This document shows positions 42,649-52,306 of a stretch of 64,000 bases of DNA, piece by piece. Each line of letters begins with the position of its first letter. Position 1 is the first letter of the stretch. Origin of the DNA: Cyclobacteriaceae bacterium (GTDB lineage Bacteria > Bacteroidota > Bacteroidia > Cytophagales > Cyclobacteriaceae); assembly GCA_016787645.1 (NCBI GenBank), contig JAEUUF010000020.1, positions 62,001-126,000 on the forward strand. Reading direction: 5' to 3'. Below the pieces are notes generated by a model. That model made no database searches. It was not told the origin of the DNA and worked only from the letters and a program-made list of their open reading frames with translations. A program made the translations under genes and the position numbers.

Positions 42649-42656
42649 TACCTTTG
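42649..42656 (+). promoter_or_regulatory. -7 element of uvrA
   Basis: TACCTTTG matches TAnnTTTG and lies only 10 bases before the uvrA ATG, so the message would be nearly leaderless. A TTTG is 15 bases upstream, shorter than usual spacing. Confidence 0.4.
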
Positions 42657-42666
42657 GCGCCTATCC

Positions 42667-45501
42667 ATGAGTGCCCCCGCCGCTGACCCTGTGAAAAAAC
42701 TGGATGACCTCGATCCTCGCGAGTTTATCATCATCAAGAATGCCCGGGTAAACAACCTTAAAAACCTCAGTGTGGCTATTCCGCGCAACAAGCTGGTGGT
42801 TGTCACTGGTCTTTCTGGTTCGGGTAAGTCATCCCTGGCATTTGACACGCTATTCGCGGAAGGCCAACGGATGTACGTGGAGAGCCTCAGTTCTTATGCG
42901 CGTCAATTCCTGGGGCGAATGGAAAAACCAGATGTTGACTACATCAAGGGTGTTTCCCCCGCAATTGCCATCGAACAGAAGGTAAATACAAGAAATCCGC
43001 GTTCAACCGTCGGAACCAGCACGGAGGTTTATGACTATCTCAAGCTACTTTTTGCCCGCATTGGAAAGACGATTTCCCCGGTTAGTGGAAAGGAAGTGAA
43101 AAGGGACACAGTAACGGATGTGGTGGATACACTCAATCGGCTGGAAACTGGCACCCGTGTCACCATCACGGCTCCTTTGAAGATCCAGACGGGCCGGAAA
43201 CCAGCAGACGAACTGGAGCTGTTGTTGCGAAAGGGATTTACGCGTATTCTGCAGAATGGACAGGTGACTTTCATCGAGGAAGCCCTCCCGGAAGCTAAAA
43301 AAAAGAGTAAAGCAGCCTCGGCAAGAAAAGCAGAACTGGAAATTCTTATTGACCGTGCCGCGGTCAACCCCGCTGATGAGAACCTGGTTTTTCGACTTTC
43401 CGACTCGATTCAAACCGCCTTCTTCGAAGGGCATGGTGATTGCCACGTTTATGTGGAGGGAAAAGATCGTCTTCATTTTTCGGACCGCTTTGAGCTGGAT
43501 GGCATCACTTTCACAGAGCCATCCGTCAATTTTTTCAGCTTCAACAATCCCTTCGGCGCTTGCCAGACCTGCGAAGGTTTTGGAAAGATACTGGGCATCG
43601 ACGAGGACCTCGTCATTCCCGACAAGAGCCTCTCTGTTTTTGAAGGTGCGGTGGCCCCCTGGCGAACGGAGACGATGGGTGAATGGCTGAAGCCATGGCT
43701 CAGGTCCGGCGCCAAGTTTAATTTTCCTATTCACCGGGCCTACGCTGACCTCACGCAAAAGGAACGGGACCTCCTTTGGAACGGCAACAAGGATATCGAC
43801 GGAATCAGTCAATTTTTCAAATACCTCGAATCCAAGTCATACAAAATTCAGTACCGGGTGATGCTTTCCCGATACCGTGGAAGGACCACTTGCCCGGATT
43901 GCCGGGGTACACGCCTCCGGAAAGATGCGTCGTATGTGAAGATTGCCGACACTTCCATCACGGACCTGGTGCTAATGCCTATTGAGGAAGTGCTCATCTT
44001 CTTTGATCAGCTTAAGGTTGCCGTGTTTGATCAGAAGGTTGCTGATCGTCTGTTAAAAGAGATCCGCTTCCGGCTCGAATACCTCACGAAGGTGGGCCTG
44101 GGTTACCTCACCCTGAATCGTCTCACCAATACGCTATCTGGTGGCGAATTCCAGCGTATCAAACTCGCGACATCCCTCGGCAGCGCTTTGGTGGGGTCCA
44201 TGTACATCCTCGACGAGCCCAGCATTGGGCTTCATCCGAAGGATACCGAGCGCATGGTCCAGGTGCTGCAATCGCTCCGTGACCTGGGCAACTCAGTTAT
44301 TGTAGTGGAGCATGAGGAGGAGATCATGCGGGCGGCCGATCAGCTGATCGACATTGGTCCGGACGCCGGGCAGCACGGGGGTCACCTGGTCTTCCAGGGA
44401 ACCGTGGAGGAAATCACACCTTCAACACGTACCCACACGGCCGACTACCTCAGTGGCAGGGAACACATTCCGGTTCCTTCGCGGCGACGCAAGTGGAAGG
44501 ATTCCATCACCCTCATGGGCGCACGTGAAAACAATCTTAAAAATCTCTCGGTAAAATTTCCCCTTGGCGCCCTCACCGTAGTAACCGGCATCAGTGGTTC
44601 GGGTAAATCAACGCTCGTCACCAAAATTCTGTATCCTGCCATTGGTCGTATCAGTGGAATGGTGGCCGACGCGCCCGGTCGTTATGACAAACTGGATGGC
44701 GATGTCTCGAAGATTACACAGATTGAATACGTGGATCAGAATCCCATTGGAAAATCCTCGCGCTCTAACCCCGTCAGTTATGTCAAAGCGTATGATTTGA
44801 TCCGGCAACTGTACGCAGACCAGCCCATGGGCAAGCAACGCGGATACAAACCATCCCACTTCTCATTTAACGTGGATGGTGGTAGGTGTGAGAACTGCGA
44901 GGGTGAGGGTGAGATCAAGGTGGAGATGCAATTCATGGCCGACATCTTCCTGACGTGCGAAGTCTGTCACGGTAAACGCTTCAAACAGGAGGTATTGGAA
45001 GTTGAATACAACGGCAAGCATATCGCCGATATACTCGACCTTACGGTTACGGAAGCCCTTGCCTTTTTCGCAGACAAGAAATCGATCCTGGAAAAACTCC
45101 AGCCCCTGGAAGATGTCGGGCTGGGGTATGTGAAACTCGGTCAATCTTCCAATTCACTCAGCGGGGGTGAGGCCCAGCGGGTGAAGTTGGCCTCCTTCCT
45201 AGGCAAAAATACCCCGGATGGTCACATCGTTTTTATTTTTGACGAGCCTACAACGGGGCTTCATTTTCACGATATCTCGAAGTTGCTCACTGCCGTCAAT
45301 GGGCTCGTGGACATCGGTCACACCGTAATTATCATTGAGCACAACCTTGAAGTGATCAAATGTGCCGACTGGGTCATCGACCTGGGTCCCGAGGGGGGAG
45401 AAAAGAAGGGCGGATTCCTCGTGGCGGAAGGCACCCCGGAACAAGTGGTGAAAGCGGGAAAAGGATACACGGCGCAGTTTCTCAGGGGAAAACTGAGCTA
45501 G
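42667..45501 (+). CDS. uvrA: Excinuclease ABC subunit A
   Basis: Damage-recognition ATPase of nucleotide excision repair. The 944-residue protein has two ABC ATPase modules: Walker A '[16 protein letters not shown]' and signature '[12 protein letters not shown]' in the first, and '[11 protein letters not shown]' with '[15 protein letters not shown]' in the second. Zinc-binding Cys pairs are seen in '[10 protein letters not shown]' with 'CPDCRGTR', and in 'CENCEGEG' with 'CEVCHGKRF'. All expected motifs are intact. It stands alone and ends 9 bases from the convergent acyl-CoA synthetase gene. Confidence 0.96.
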   Translation: MSAPAADPVKKLDDLDPREFIIIKNARVNNLKNLSVAIPRNKLVVVTGLSGSGKSSLAFDTLFAEGQRMYVESLSSYARQFLGRMEKPDVDYIKGVSPAIAIEQKVNTRNPRSTVGTSTEVYDYLKLLFARIGKTISPVSGKEVKRDTVTDVVDTLNRLETGTRVTITAPLKIQTGRKPADELELLLRKGFTRILQNGQVTFIEEALPEAKKKSKAASARKAELEILIDRAAVNPADENLVFRLSDSIQTAFFEGHGDCHVYVEGKDRLHFSDRFELDGITFTEPSVNFFSFNNPFGACQTCEGFGKILGIDEDLVIPDKSLSVFEGAVAPWRTETMGEWLKPWLRSGAKFNFPIHRAYADLTQKERDLLWNGNKDIDGISQFFKYLESKSYKIQYRVMLSRYRGRTTCPDCRGTRLRKDASYVKIADTSITDLVLMPIEEVLIFFDQLKVAVFDQKVADRLLKEIRFRLEYLTKVGLGYLTLNRLTNTLSGGEFQRIKLATSLGSALVGSMYILDEPSIGLHPKDTERMVQVLQSLRDLGNSVIVVEHEEEIMRAADQLIDIGPDAGQHGGHLVFQGTVEEITPSTRTHTADYLSGREHIPVPSRRRKWKDSITLMGARENNLKNLSVKFPLGALTVVTGISGSGKSTLVTKILYPAIGRISGMVADAPGRYDKLDGDVSKITQIEYVDQNPIGKSSRSNPVSYVKAYDLIRQLYADQPMGKQRGYKPSHFSFNVDGGRCENCEGEGEIKVEMQFMADIFLTCEVCHGKRFKQEVLEVEYNGKHIADILDLTVTEALAFFADKKSILEKLQPLEDVGLGYVKLGQSSNSLSGGEAQRVKLASFLGKNTPDGHIVFIFDEPTTGLHFHDISKLLTAVNGLVDIGHTVIIIEHNLEVIKCADWVIDLGPEGGEKKGGFLVAEGTPEQVVKAGKGYTAQFLRGKLS

Positions 45502-45510
45502 GCGCCTCCA

Positions 45511-47175
45511 TCAAGCGGGTTGCTCCCGTAGTGCTCTCCGCAAAATCTTGCCGACGTTGGTCTTTGGTATTTCTGCTCTAAACTCGATGAACTTGGGTCG
45601 TTTGTATCCCGTGAGATTCTCCTTGCAGTAATCGACGAGTTCCTGTTCGGTCAGCGACTGGTCCTTTTTCACCACAACAATCTTCACTGCTTCACCGCAA
45701 GCTGGGTCGGGTATGCCGATAGCAGCCACCTCAAGTACTTTCGGATGGGCCGCTAACACTCCTTCTACTTCATTCGGGTAGACGTTGAACCCGGACACAA
45801 GAATCATGTCCTTTTTCCTGTCCACGATTCTGATATACCCGTCAGCGTCCATAATGGCGATATCTCCTGTCTTGAACCAACCACCAGCATGAAATACGTT
45901 GCTATTGTCCTTCTCCCAGTATCCTTTAAAAACCTGAGGGCCGCGAGCGCACAATTCACCAGGTTCACCGAAAGGCAACGGATTGCCCTCATCATCCATC
46001 ATTTGGATTTCCGTACTGGGAATTGGCACGCCAATACTTCCCATTCGTTCCTTACCAGCGATTTGGAAAGTGAGCACCGGTGAGGTTTCACTCAATCCAT
46101 AACCTTCGCCTATCGGGATGCCCGTTTTCTCCTTCCATCTTTTGAAGACAATCTCCTGCAGGGCCATGCCGCCGGCGCTGCAACCTTTCAGCCCCGAGAA
46201 GTTGATGTGATCAAAATTGGGATGATTCAACAGCGCATTGTACAAGGTGTTGACCCCAATCATGGTTTGGAACGGCTTGTGAAGGATCTTGATGAAGCCG
46301 GCGAAGTCGCGGGGATTGGTTACGAGGAGGCATCTTAATCCTGCGGCCAGGAAGACGAACGATGCAGTCAATGCATAAATATGGTACAACGGGAGTGGAA
46401 TAACCGCAACGTCGCCAGGCTCCAACTGACCGCGGCTCGTATGCCTCAGCACAGGAACAACCTGCTCCACGTTGAAGAGCACATTGCGATGGGTCAACTC
46501 AGCCCCTTTGGATAATCCGGTGGTTCCGCCCGTGTATTGCAGAAAAGCGGTATCCTCTTTCTTGATGGCTACCGGCTTGAAGGGAGTTGCTTTGCCTTTA
46601 GCCAGCGCAGTCGAAAATGAAATGGCCCACGGAATGTGGTAGTCGTGCACCATTTTCTTCACATACTTCACCACGAAGTTGGTCAATGGCTTTTTGATAC
46701 CGCCTAACAAATCCCCAACCTCCGTAATGATTACTGTCTTGATCGACGTCTCGCCCAATACTTTTTCAAGGTGGTGGGCAAAATTGGCGAGGATCACAAT
46801 GGCCACCGCTCCGCTGTCCTTGAATTGATGCTGCATCTCCCGTGGCGTGTAAAGCGGGTTGGTGTTTACCAGGATCAACCCAGCCTTCAGGGCGCCGAGC
46901 ATAGCCACGGGAAACTGAAGGATATTCGGCATTTGGATAGCGATGCGATCGCCAGGAACCAACTCGCATTCATTTTGAAGGAAAGACGCAAAGTGAGTGG
47001 ATAACTGATCGAGTTCGCCGAAGGAGATGGTCTTGTCCATATTCTCCAGCGCCGGAAGATCCCGAAACTTGTTGCACGCTTCTCCCATAAGTGCAGGCAA
47101 AGAGGCGTAGGGAGGTTCAGGTATTTCTACCGGGTAGTGCGTCGGGTAGTGTTGAATCCAGGGATGCTTATTCAT
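45511..47175 (-). CDS. fadD: Long-chain fatty acid-CoA ligase
   Basis: Activates fatty acids to acyl-CoA via an acyl-AMP intermediate. The 554-residue ANL-family protein contains the P-loop-like 'LQYTGGTTGLSKGAELTH', 'GEGYGLSETSPVL', 'GWFKTGDIAIMDADGYIRIVDRKKDMILVSGFNVYP' and C-terminal 'NVGKILRRALRE' with the catalytic Lys. Close overall to E. coli FadD. A near-consensus TAAATTCG box lies 22 bases upstream on the minus strand. The window encodes another, more distant acyl-CoA synthetase at 58435 and an acyl-CoA dehydrogenase at 7481, together covering entry into beta-oxidation. Confidence 0.92.
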   Translation of the reverse strand: MNKHPWIQHYPTHYPVEIPEPPYASLPALMGEACNKFRDLPALENMDKTISFGELDQLSTHFASFLQNECELVPGDRIAIQMPNILQFPVAMLGALKAGLILVNTNPLYTPREMQHQFKDSGAVAIVILANFAHHLEKVLGETSIKTVIITEVGDLLGGIKKPLTNFVVKYVKKMVHDYHIPWAISFSTALAKGKATPFKPVAIKKEDTAFLQYTGGTTGLSKGAELTHRNVLFNVEQVVPVLRHTSRGQLEPGDVAVIPLPLYHIYALTASFVFLAAGLRCLLVTNPRDFAGFIKILHKPFQTMIGVNTLYNALLNHPNFDHINFSGLKGCSAGGMALQEIVFKRWKEKTGIPIGEGYGLSETSPVLTFQIAGKERMGSIGVPIPSTEIQMMDDEGNPLPFGEPGELCARGPQVFKGYWEKDNSNVFHAGGWFKTGDIAIMDADGYIRIVDRKKDMILVSGFNVYPNEVEGVLAAHPKVLEVAAIGIPDPACGEAVKIVVVKKDQSLTEQELVDYCKENLTGYKRPKFIEFRAEIPKTNVGKILRRALREQPA

Positions 47176-47272
47176 CGGTCAGAGAGGGTTAGAAAACGAA
47201 TTTAAGGGATTTGAACTACACTTTGTAAATTTATCAGCCTTCGTATCCACGCTAATCTTCAAATTATCTCGT

Positions 47273-49006
47273 ATGAAAAATGTTTTCTTCGTGCTTCTGG
47301 TGGCCTTCAGCGTATTCCGATGCGCGGTAAGGCCTGAGTCAAAAAATACTCCTGCCTTCCAGGTCTCCTTCCCCGCTGAAGTCGGCGGCCAACCGCAAGA
47401 TGGTAGATTGATCCTTTTGCTCTCAACCAACAACAAGCAGGAACCTCGCTTCCAGTATAATTTTGGTGTCGATACCCAGTTGGGTTTTGGGATGGATGTG
47501 GACGGGATGAAGCCTGGCCAGGAGATCATGGTGGGAGACTCGGCATTTGGATTCCCAATCCGCAAAATCAGTGACATTCCTCCCGGTGAATACTATGTCC
47601 AGGCAATCATCAACCGGTACGAAACGTTTAAACTCAAATCAGGAAAGACCGTGAAGCTCCCTCCCGACCAGGGAGAAGGTCAACATTGGAATACGAAGCC
47701 TGGGAATTTCTATAGCCGGCCATTCAAGATTACGATCGATTCTGTCATGACCGAACCCATCCGCGTGGTGATGGACCAGGTCATCCCTCCTGTGAAAGAA
47801 CCCACCGACACAAAGTATGTGAAGCACATCAAAATTCAGAGCAAGATGCTCACCGAATTCTGGGGCCAACCCACTTACCTCGGTGCACACGTGCTTTTAC
47901 CGGAGGGGTTTGACAGCCATCCCAAATCGAAATATCCATTGATGATCTATCACGGCCACTTTCCTTCCGATTTCGGTGGGTTCAGCACCGAGCCTCCTCC
48001 TGCCAACATGGATACCAGCGATTACAGTGAGCGGTTCGGAATCTATGGATACAATAAGATTCAGGCCCAGGAGGCTTACAATTTCTACAAGCAATGGACC
48101 AGCAAGAATTTTCCCCGATTCCTGGTCGTGGAGATTCAGCATGCGAATCCTTATTATGATGATTCGTATGCGGTAAACTCACAGAACATTGGACCCTACG
48201 GCGATGCCATCATGTACGAATTGCTCCCTGAAATAGAAAGGCAGTTTCGCGGTATCGGCGAAGGCTGGGCACGTTTCACCTACGGAGGATCTACCGGGGG
48301 TTGGGAGGCGCTGGCGGTTCAAATGTTTTACCCGGACGATTTCAATGGTTGTTTTGCGGCCTGTCCCGATCCCATCGATTTTCGATCCTTGTGCCTCGTC
48401 GATATCTACAAAGACAAGAACGCATTTTGGTACGACAGCGAATTCAAGAAACTTCCCCGACCCTCGCACCGGAACTACCTGGGCCAGATCCAGGCTACCA
48501 TGGAGGAGAACAATCACTATGAACTTGTGCTGGGAACAAAAACGCGCTCAGGCGAACAGTGGGATATCTGGGAAGCCGTCTATTCACCACAAGGCGATGA
48601 TGGCTATCCCAAACGGATATTTAATAAAGAAACCGGTGAGATCGACCGTAGTGTAGCCAACTACTGGAAGGAGAATTATGACCTGCGCTACATTCTGCAG
48701 AGAGACTGGAAGTCTTTAGGGCCGAAGCTTCAGGGCAAACTCCACATTTACTGCGGTGATATGGACAATTATTACCTCAACAATGCCGTCTACCAGATGG
48801 AAGCCTTTCTGAAGACTACCAAGAATCCCTTTTACGGTGGTGAGGTAGATTATGGCGACCGGGCGGAACACTGCTGGAATGGCGATCACGTCAATCCCAA
48901 CTACCTGTCCCGCCTGAGGTACAATACGATGTACCTGCCTAAAATCCTGAAGCGAATTCAGGAAAGCGCACCCAAAGGAGCGGACATCAAAAGCTGGAGA
49001 TACTGA
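47273..49006 (+). CDS. Large exported esterase/hydrolase-like lipoprotein
   Basis: A 577-residue exported protein with signal peptide and possible lipobox ('FSVFRC', Cys17). The N-terminal half (about 30-190) is beta-rich, and the C-terminal half (about 195-560) has an alpha/beta hydrolase look: 'PLMIYHGHFPSDFGGFS' near 223, the elbow 'TYGGSTGGWEALA' with Ser340, 'IYCGDMDNYYL' with Asp496 and 'RAEHCWNGDH' with His533 or His539. This spacing fits a Ser-Asp-His esterase of the Esterase-D/feruloyl-esterase type. The substrate is unknown. Terminator-like DNA follows about 160 bases downstream. Confidence 0.7.
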   Translation: MKNVFFVLLVAFSVFRCAVRPESKNTPAFQVSFPAEVGGQPQDGRLILLLSTNNKQEPRFQYNFGVDTQLGFGMDVDGMKPGQEIMVGDSAFGFPIRKISDIPPGEYYVQAIINRYETFKLKSGKTVKLPPDQGEGQHWNTKPGNFYSRPFKITIDSVMTEPIRVVMDQVIPPVKEPTDTKYVKHIKIQSKMLTEFWGQPTYLGAHVLLPEGFDSHPKSKYPLMIYHGHFPSDFGGFSTEPPPANMDTSDYSERFGIYGYNKIQAQEAYNFYKQWTSKNFPRFLVVEIQHANPYYDDSYAVNSQNIGPYGDAIMYELLPEIERQFRGIGEGWARFTYGGSTGGWEALAVQMFYPDDFNGCFAACPDPIDFRSLCLVDIYKDKNAFWYDSEFKKLPRPSHRNYLGQIQATMEENNHYELVLGTKTRSGEQWDIWEAVYSPQGDDGYPKRIFNKETGEIDRSVANYWKENYDLRYILQRDWKSLGPKLQGKLHIYCGDMDNYYLNNAVYQMEAFLKTTKNPFYGGEVDYGDRAEHCWNGDHVNPNYLSRLRYNTMYLPKILKRIQESAPKGADIKSWRY

Positions 49007-49020
49007 GTATTCAAAACCTG

Positions 49021-49152
49021 TCAAAAATCCAATGGCCAGGGGTCTACTTTGATGGCGGTGCCACGGGCAAATCCACCGACATGATTGAAAGCCTCATTGG
49101 AGCTGAAATGGCAAAACAACTTCTGAACCGAAGCCGCGAAACCAATCCTTAG
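49021..49152 (+). pseudogene. Possible gene remnant, C-terminal coding fragment
   Basis: Between the hydrolase stop and the terminator an open frame reads 'QWPGVYFDGGATGKSTDMIE' and continues 'LIGAEMAKQLLNRSRETNP' to a TAG at 49150. It has protein-like composition (a helix with 'AEMAKQLLNR') but no start codon at a sensible place; the only ATG (49081) would give 23 residues. It could be the decayed tail of a lost gene. Similarity to C-terminal tails of SPFH/flotillin-type proteins is only an impression. Low certainty. Confidence 0.25.
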
Positions 49153-49168
49153 GCGGCACGACTCCCTG

Positions 49169-49203
49169 AAATGCCCCTCCTAACCCGGAGGGGCATTTTC
49201 TTT
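49169..49203 (+). terminator. Terminator upstream of the heme locus
   Basis: Perfect 12-base arms AAATGCCCCTCC (49169-49180) and GGAGGGGCATTT (49187-49198), a 6-base loop and a TTTCTTT tail. Confidence 0.85.
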
Positions 49204-49267
49204 GGTTCGTCCCCCGTTCCTGTAATTATGACGAAGGAAAACCACTTTTGCCTAACTTGGTCCCCTC

Positions 49268-49780
49268 ATGGCAAAAAGGTTTTGCTCCTTTGTCCTACTC
49301 GTTGTCCTGCTGGCTCACCTGGGGGGCTTCTACGCCTATTTCTTCGTTCGCCTGGGTGACCTTCGGATGACCATGCGGGAAAAACTCTCAGAGCTTCCGG
49401 CTGAACAACTGGATGTGATCCGTGTCCCAAAAGACCAATTCAAATCATCATTGCTCGAAGAGCGAGAGATGAAATGGCAAGGCCGGATGTATGATATTGC
49501 CCGGGTTGAAACCCATGGGGACCATCTGCTCGTCTATTGCATCCATGATAAAGATGAAGATGGCCTGCTCAGTTTCCTCTCAACGGTAGTTGATCTTAGC
49601 CAGCAGGACAATACCCGAGCTCCCATTTCTGTAGTTCAGTTTCTTGCTTTGAAGTTCGTGCACGGCACGGTTGTTCTTCCCCATCGACACACTGCAGAAT
49701 TGTACACAGGTTGTACGCCCTATCTCACTTCCTATTCATCCGTATTACCAGATTCAGTTACTCCTCCTCCCCGAGGATAA
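49268..49780 (+). CDS. Unknown exported or membrane-anchored protein at the head of the heme locus
   Basis: A 170-residue protein with one N-terminal hydrophobic segment (about 5-27) that is either a signal peptide or an anchor. The rest is soluble and polar, with 'RMYDIARVETHGDHLLVYCIHDKDEDGLL' in the middle and a His/Pro-rich C-terminus ('VVLPHRHTAELYTGCT' and 'DSVTPPPRG'). Small proteins of this type often precede TonB-dependent receptors in Bacteroidota. I do not recognise a named family. It ends about 100 bases before the receptor and is on the same strand. The His and Cys residues near the C-terminus might bind metal, which is speculation. Confidence 0.6.
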   Translation: MAKRFCSFVLLVVLLAHLGGFYAYFFVRLGDLRMTMREKLSELPAEQLDVIRVPKDQFKSSLLEEREMKWQGRMYDIARVETHGDHLLVYCIHDKDEDGLLSFLSTVVDLSQQDNTRAPISVVQFLALKFVHGTVVLPHRHTAELYTGCTPYLTSYSSVLPDSVTPPPRG

Positions 49781-49881
49781 TACGGCACCTTCTTACTTCC
49801 GAAATTTCTTTTAGCAATCATCCGCAGGTGCGTGTGCCCCATCGGTTGATGGTTGTGCACATTATAACATTTATCTATTCC

Positions 49882-52260
49882 ATGAAACAATTACTTCTCG
49901 TCATTTTCATGTGTGTTCTTGCCCCCACAGTATTTGGTCAAAGTGTCCTGAAGGGTAAAGTCATCGATGAGACCACACAGCTACCCCTCGTGGGCGCCAA
50001 TGTCCAGGTGTCCCCGGATAAGGGTACCGTTACCGACCAGGAAGGAACTTTTTCCATTGACTGCACTGGTGATATGGAAATTTCCATTTCGTTCGTCGGA
50101 TACCAATCGGTCAAACAGAAAGTGTCCGACTGCGGCGCTGAAGTTATAATTCTGCTTTCTCCTGCCCTGGAGGTGTTGAATGCTATCCAGATTACCGCCT
50201 CTTCAGTGCCCAACCGACTGTTGCTTCAGCAGCCTGCCTCCATCGCAAGGTTGGGCGTTGTTGAAATCAAACGAGGCAACGGCCTGTTCCTTGATGACGC
50301 GATTAATGCCAACATCCCCGGTGTGTTTATGCAACGCCGCACCATCTCAGCCGGGCAACAATTCAACATTCGCGGTTATGGCGGAGGTGGGCCTGGTCCC
50401 CGTGGCACCGCCAATAATTTTGATGGTTTGGGCGTCAAGGCTTATCTCAACGGCATTCCGATCACGGACGCCGAAGGGATCACGCTGATGGATGACATCG
50501 ATTTTGGATCTATTGGTAAAGTAGAAGTAGTAAAAGGTCCTTCCGGTACTTTGTATGGATTGGCTGTAGCGGGTGTTATTAACATGCAAACCATACGACC
50601 CGAAGTTGACAAAGTGAGCATCGGGCAAGACGTACTTGCTGGAAGCTACGGGCTTCGTCGCTATACGACTCATCTGCAGGTCAACCAGGATAATCACGCT
50701 ATCCTGGTGAATTATGGAAGGCAGTTGTATGATGGTTTCATGCCTCACACCGCGTCTACCAAAACATTTATCAATGTGATGGGTGACTTTAACCTGAGCG
50801 ATCAGCAAACCCTGACCGCCTATTTTGGTTACAGCAACAGCTATGATCAGCGAAACGGTGAACTCACGATCAGCCAGTACAATTCCAATGATTTCAGCGG
50901 TAATCCCGCGTACATCAAGAATGATGCACATTCCAACGTCATCAGTTTTCGTGCGGGATTGGGTTACACCTATCGTTTCAGTCAGAATATCTCCAATACC
51001 ACATCTGTTTTCGGCACGGGATTAAACAGTAACGTAAGCTCTGCGGGTGGATGGACCGACAAAGCGCCGATGAACTATGGATTGAGGTCGGTATTTGACA
51101 CCCGGTTTGATGTGGGCAGTAATCTGAAGCTGTCTGGACTTACCGGCCTCGAGACTCAGAAGCAATATGCCCAGACCATCGCCTATCCCATGGTGGTTAA
51201 CAATAATGACCCGACTGGTTACAATATCATCGGGGCAGTTAGAAGCAACCAGACTTCTGTCTCTTCCACTTACTCGTTCTTCACGCAGTGGACATTGACC
51301 TTCCCGGGAAATCTTTCGGTAACGGCCGGACTGGGTTCAAGCACGATGGACATCACTCTATACGACAAACTGTATGTGCCTGCCAACAACGTTGCCGGAA
51401 ACACCGTGCCCACCTCGTATCAAACGTCTTACAAGAGTTTGCTCTCGCCCAGTCTTTCAGTTAATAAAGTTTTCAGCAGGCAGATTTCAGTATATGCCTC
51501 TTATAACAAAGGATTCAGGGCTCCTGTCTCCGCCAATATCTATACACCTCTTGCCGGTTCGGTCAATACCAACCTGCGCCCGGAAAATGGTGTTCAGCTT
51601 GAAGTTGGGACAAAAGGCAACCTGATGAATGAGCGCTTGTACTACGAGGTGGCCCTTTTCAACACCACCTTCAAGGACAAAATGACCCTGGTTGCTGTTC
51701 CCAATGCAGCTGGCACTGCTACCGCGTATACCTATGTTACCAATAGCGGCGGCCAAATCAATAACGGATTGGAAGTGCTGATCCGGTACACAGCGTTCCA
51801 GTCTGAACAGGGGTTCACACGCAGCATTCGACCCTTTATGAATTATGCCTACTCCAGGTTCACGTATGATCACTTCACCTTCCAGAACAACGCGACCCAG
51901 GCGGTGACGGACTATGACGGAAAGGCCGTGGCAGGCGTAGCTCCCCACACGTTCAATGCCGGTGTGGATTACGTTTCCCGTGCTGGCCTTTATGGGAATG
52001 TGACGTGGCTCTTCCGCGACACGATGCCGTTCACATCAGATGGTGCCAATCTAGCTCCGGGCTATAGCCTGATCAATGCCAAGCTGGGATTCAGAAAGAC
52101 CTTTGGATCATTTGACGTGGATGCTTATTTCGGTGCGACCAACCTCACTGGCATCAAGTATTACCAGATGGTTTTTGTGAACCAGTTGCCGGATGCATTC
52201 CTTCCTGCACCACGGGAAGTAAATTACTTCGGCGGAGTGAACATCAAATACACATTTTGA
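49882..52260 (+). CDS. TonB-dependent receptor with carboxypeptidase-regulatory-like domain, heme/iron locus
   Basis: A 792-residue outer-membrane receptor from the ATG at 49882; the longer open frame from 49711 overlaps the upstream gene and lacks a signal peptide. Signal peptide about 1-19 ('LAPTVFGQ'), then a CarboxypepD_reg-like domain ('LKGKVIDETTQLPLVGANVQ', about 22-105), plug domain ('SIARLGVVEIKRGNGLFLDDA', 'FNIRGYGGGGPGPRGTANN', 'VEVVKGPSGTLYGLAVAGVI'), and a 22-strand barrel ending 'NYFGGVNIKYTF' with the terminal Phe. It is followed by a heme-type ABC importer, so iron or heme is the probable cargo. Confidence 0.9.
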   Translation: MKQLLLVIFMCVLAPTVFGQSVLKGKVIDETTQLPLVGANVQVSPDKGTVTDQEGTFSIDCTGDMEISISFVGYQSVKQKVSDCGAEVIILLSPALEVLNAIQITASSVPNRLLLQQPASIARLGVVEIKRGNGLFLDDAINANIPGVFMQRRTISAGQQFNIRGYGGGGPGPRGTANNFDGLGVKAYLNGIPITDAEGITLMDDIDFGSIGKVEVVKGPSGTLYGLAVAGVINMQTIRPEVDKVSIGQDVLAGSYGLRRYTTHLQVNQDNHAILVNYGRQLYDGFMPHTASTKTFINVMGDFNLSDQQTLTAYFGYSNSYDQRNGELTISQYNSNDFSGNPAYIKNDAHSNVISFRAGLGYTYRFSQNISNTTSVFGTGLNSNVSSAGGWTDKAPMNYGLRSVFDTRFDVGSNLKLSGLTGLETQKQYAQTIAYPMVVNNNDPTGYNIIGAVRSNQTSVSSTYSFFTQWTLTFPGNLSVTAGLGSSTMDITLYDKLYVPANNVAGNTVPTSYQTSYKSLLSPSLSVNKVFSRQISVYASYNKGFRAPVSANIYTPLAGSVNTNLRPENGVQLEVGTKGNLMNERLYYEVALFNTTFKDKMTLVAVPNAAGTATAYTYVTNSGGQINNGLEVLIRYTAFQSEQGFTRSIRPFMNYAYSRFTYDHFTFQNNATQAVTDYDGKAVAGVAPHTFNAGVDYVSRAGLYGNVTWLFRDTMPFTSDGANLAPGYSLINAKLGFRKTFGSFDVDAYFGATNLTGIKYYQMVFVNQLPDAFLPAPREVNYFGGVNIKYTF

Positions 52261-52269
52261 TATTAAACG

Positions 52270-52297
52270 GAAGGCGGCGGAACACTCCGTCGCCTTC
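52270..52297 (+). terminator. Hairpin between the receptor and the binding-protein gene
   Basis: Near-perfect 12-base arms (52270-52281 and 52286-52297, one G-T pair) with a 4-base loop, followed by only TTACTACC. Without a T-run it is a weak terminator or attenuator that could lower expression of the importer relative to the receptor. Confidence 0.5.
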
Positions 52298-52306
52298 TTA
52301 CTACCT

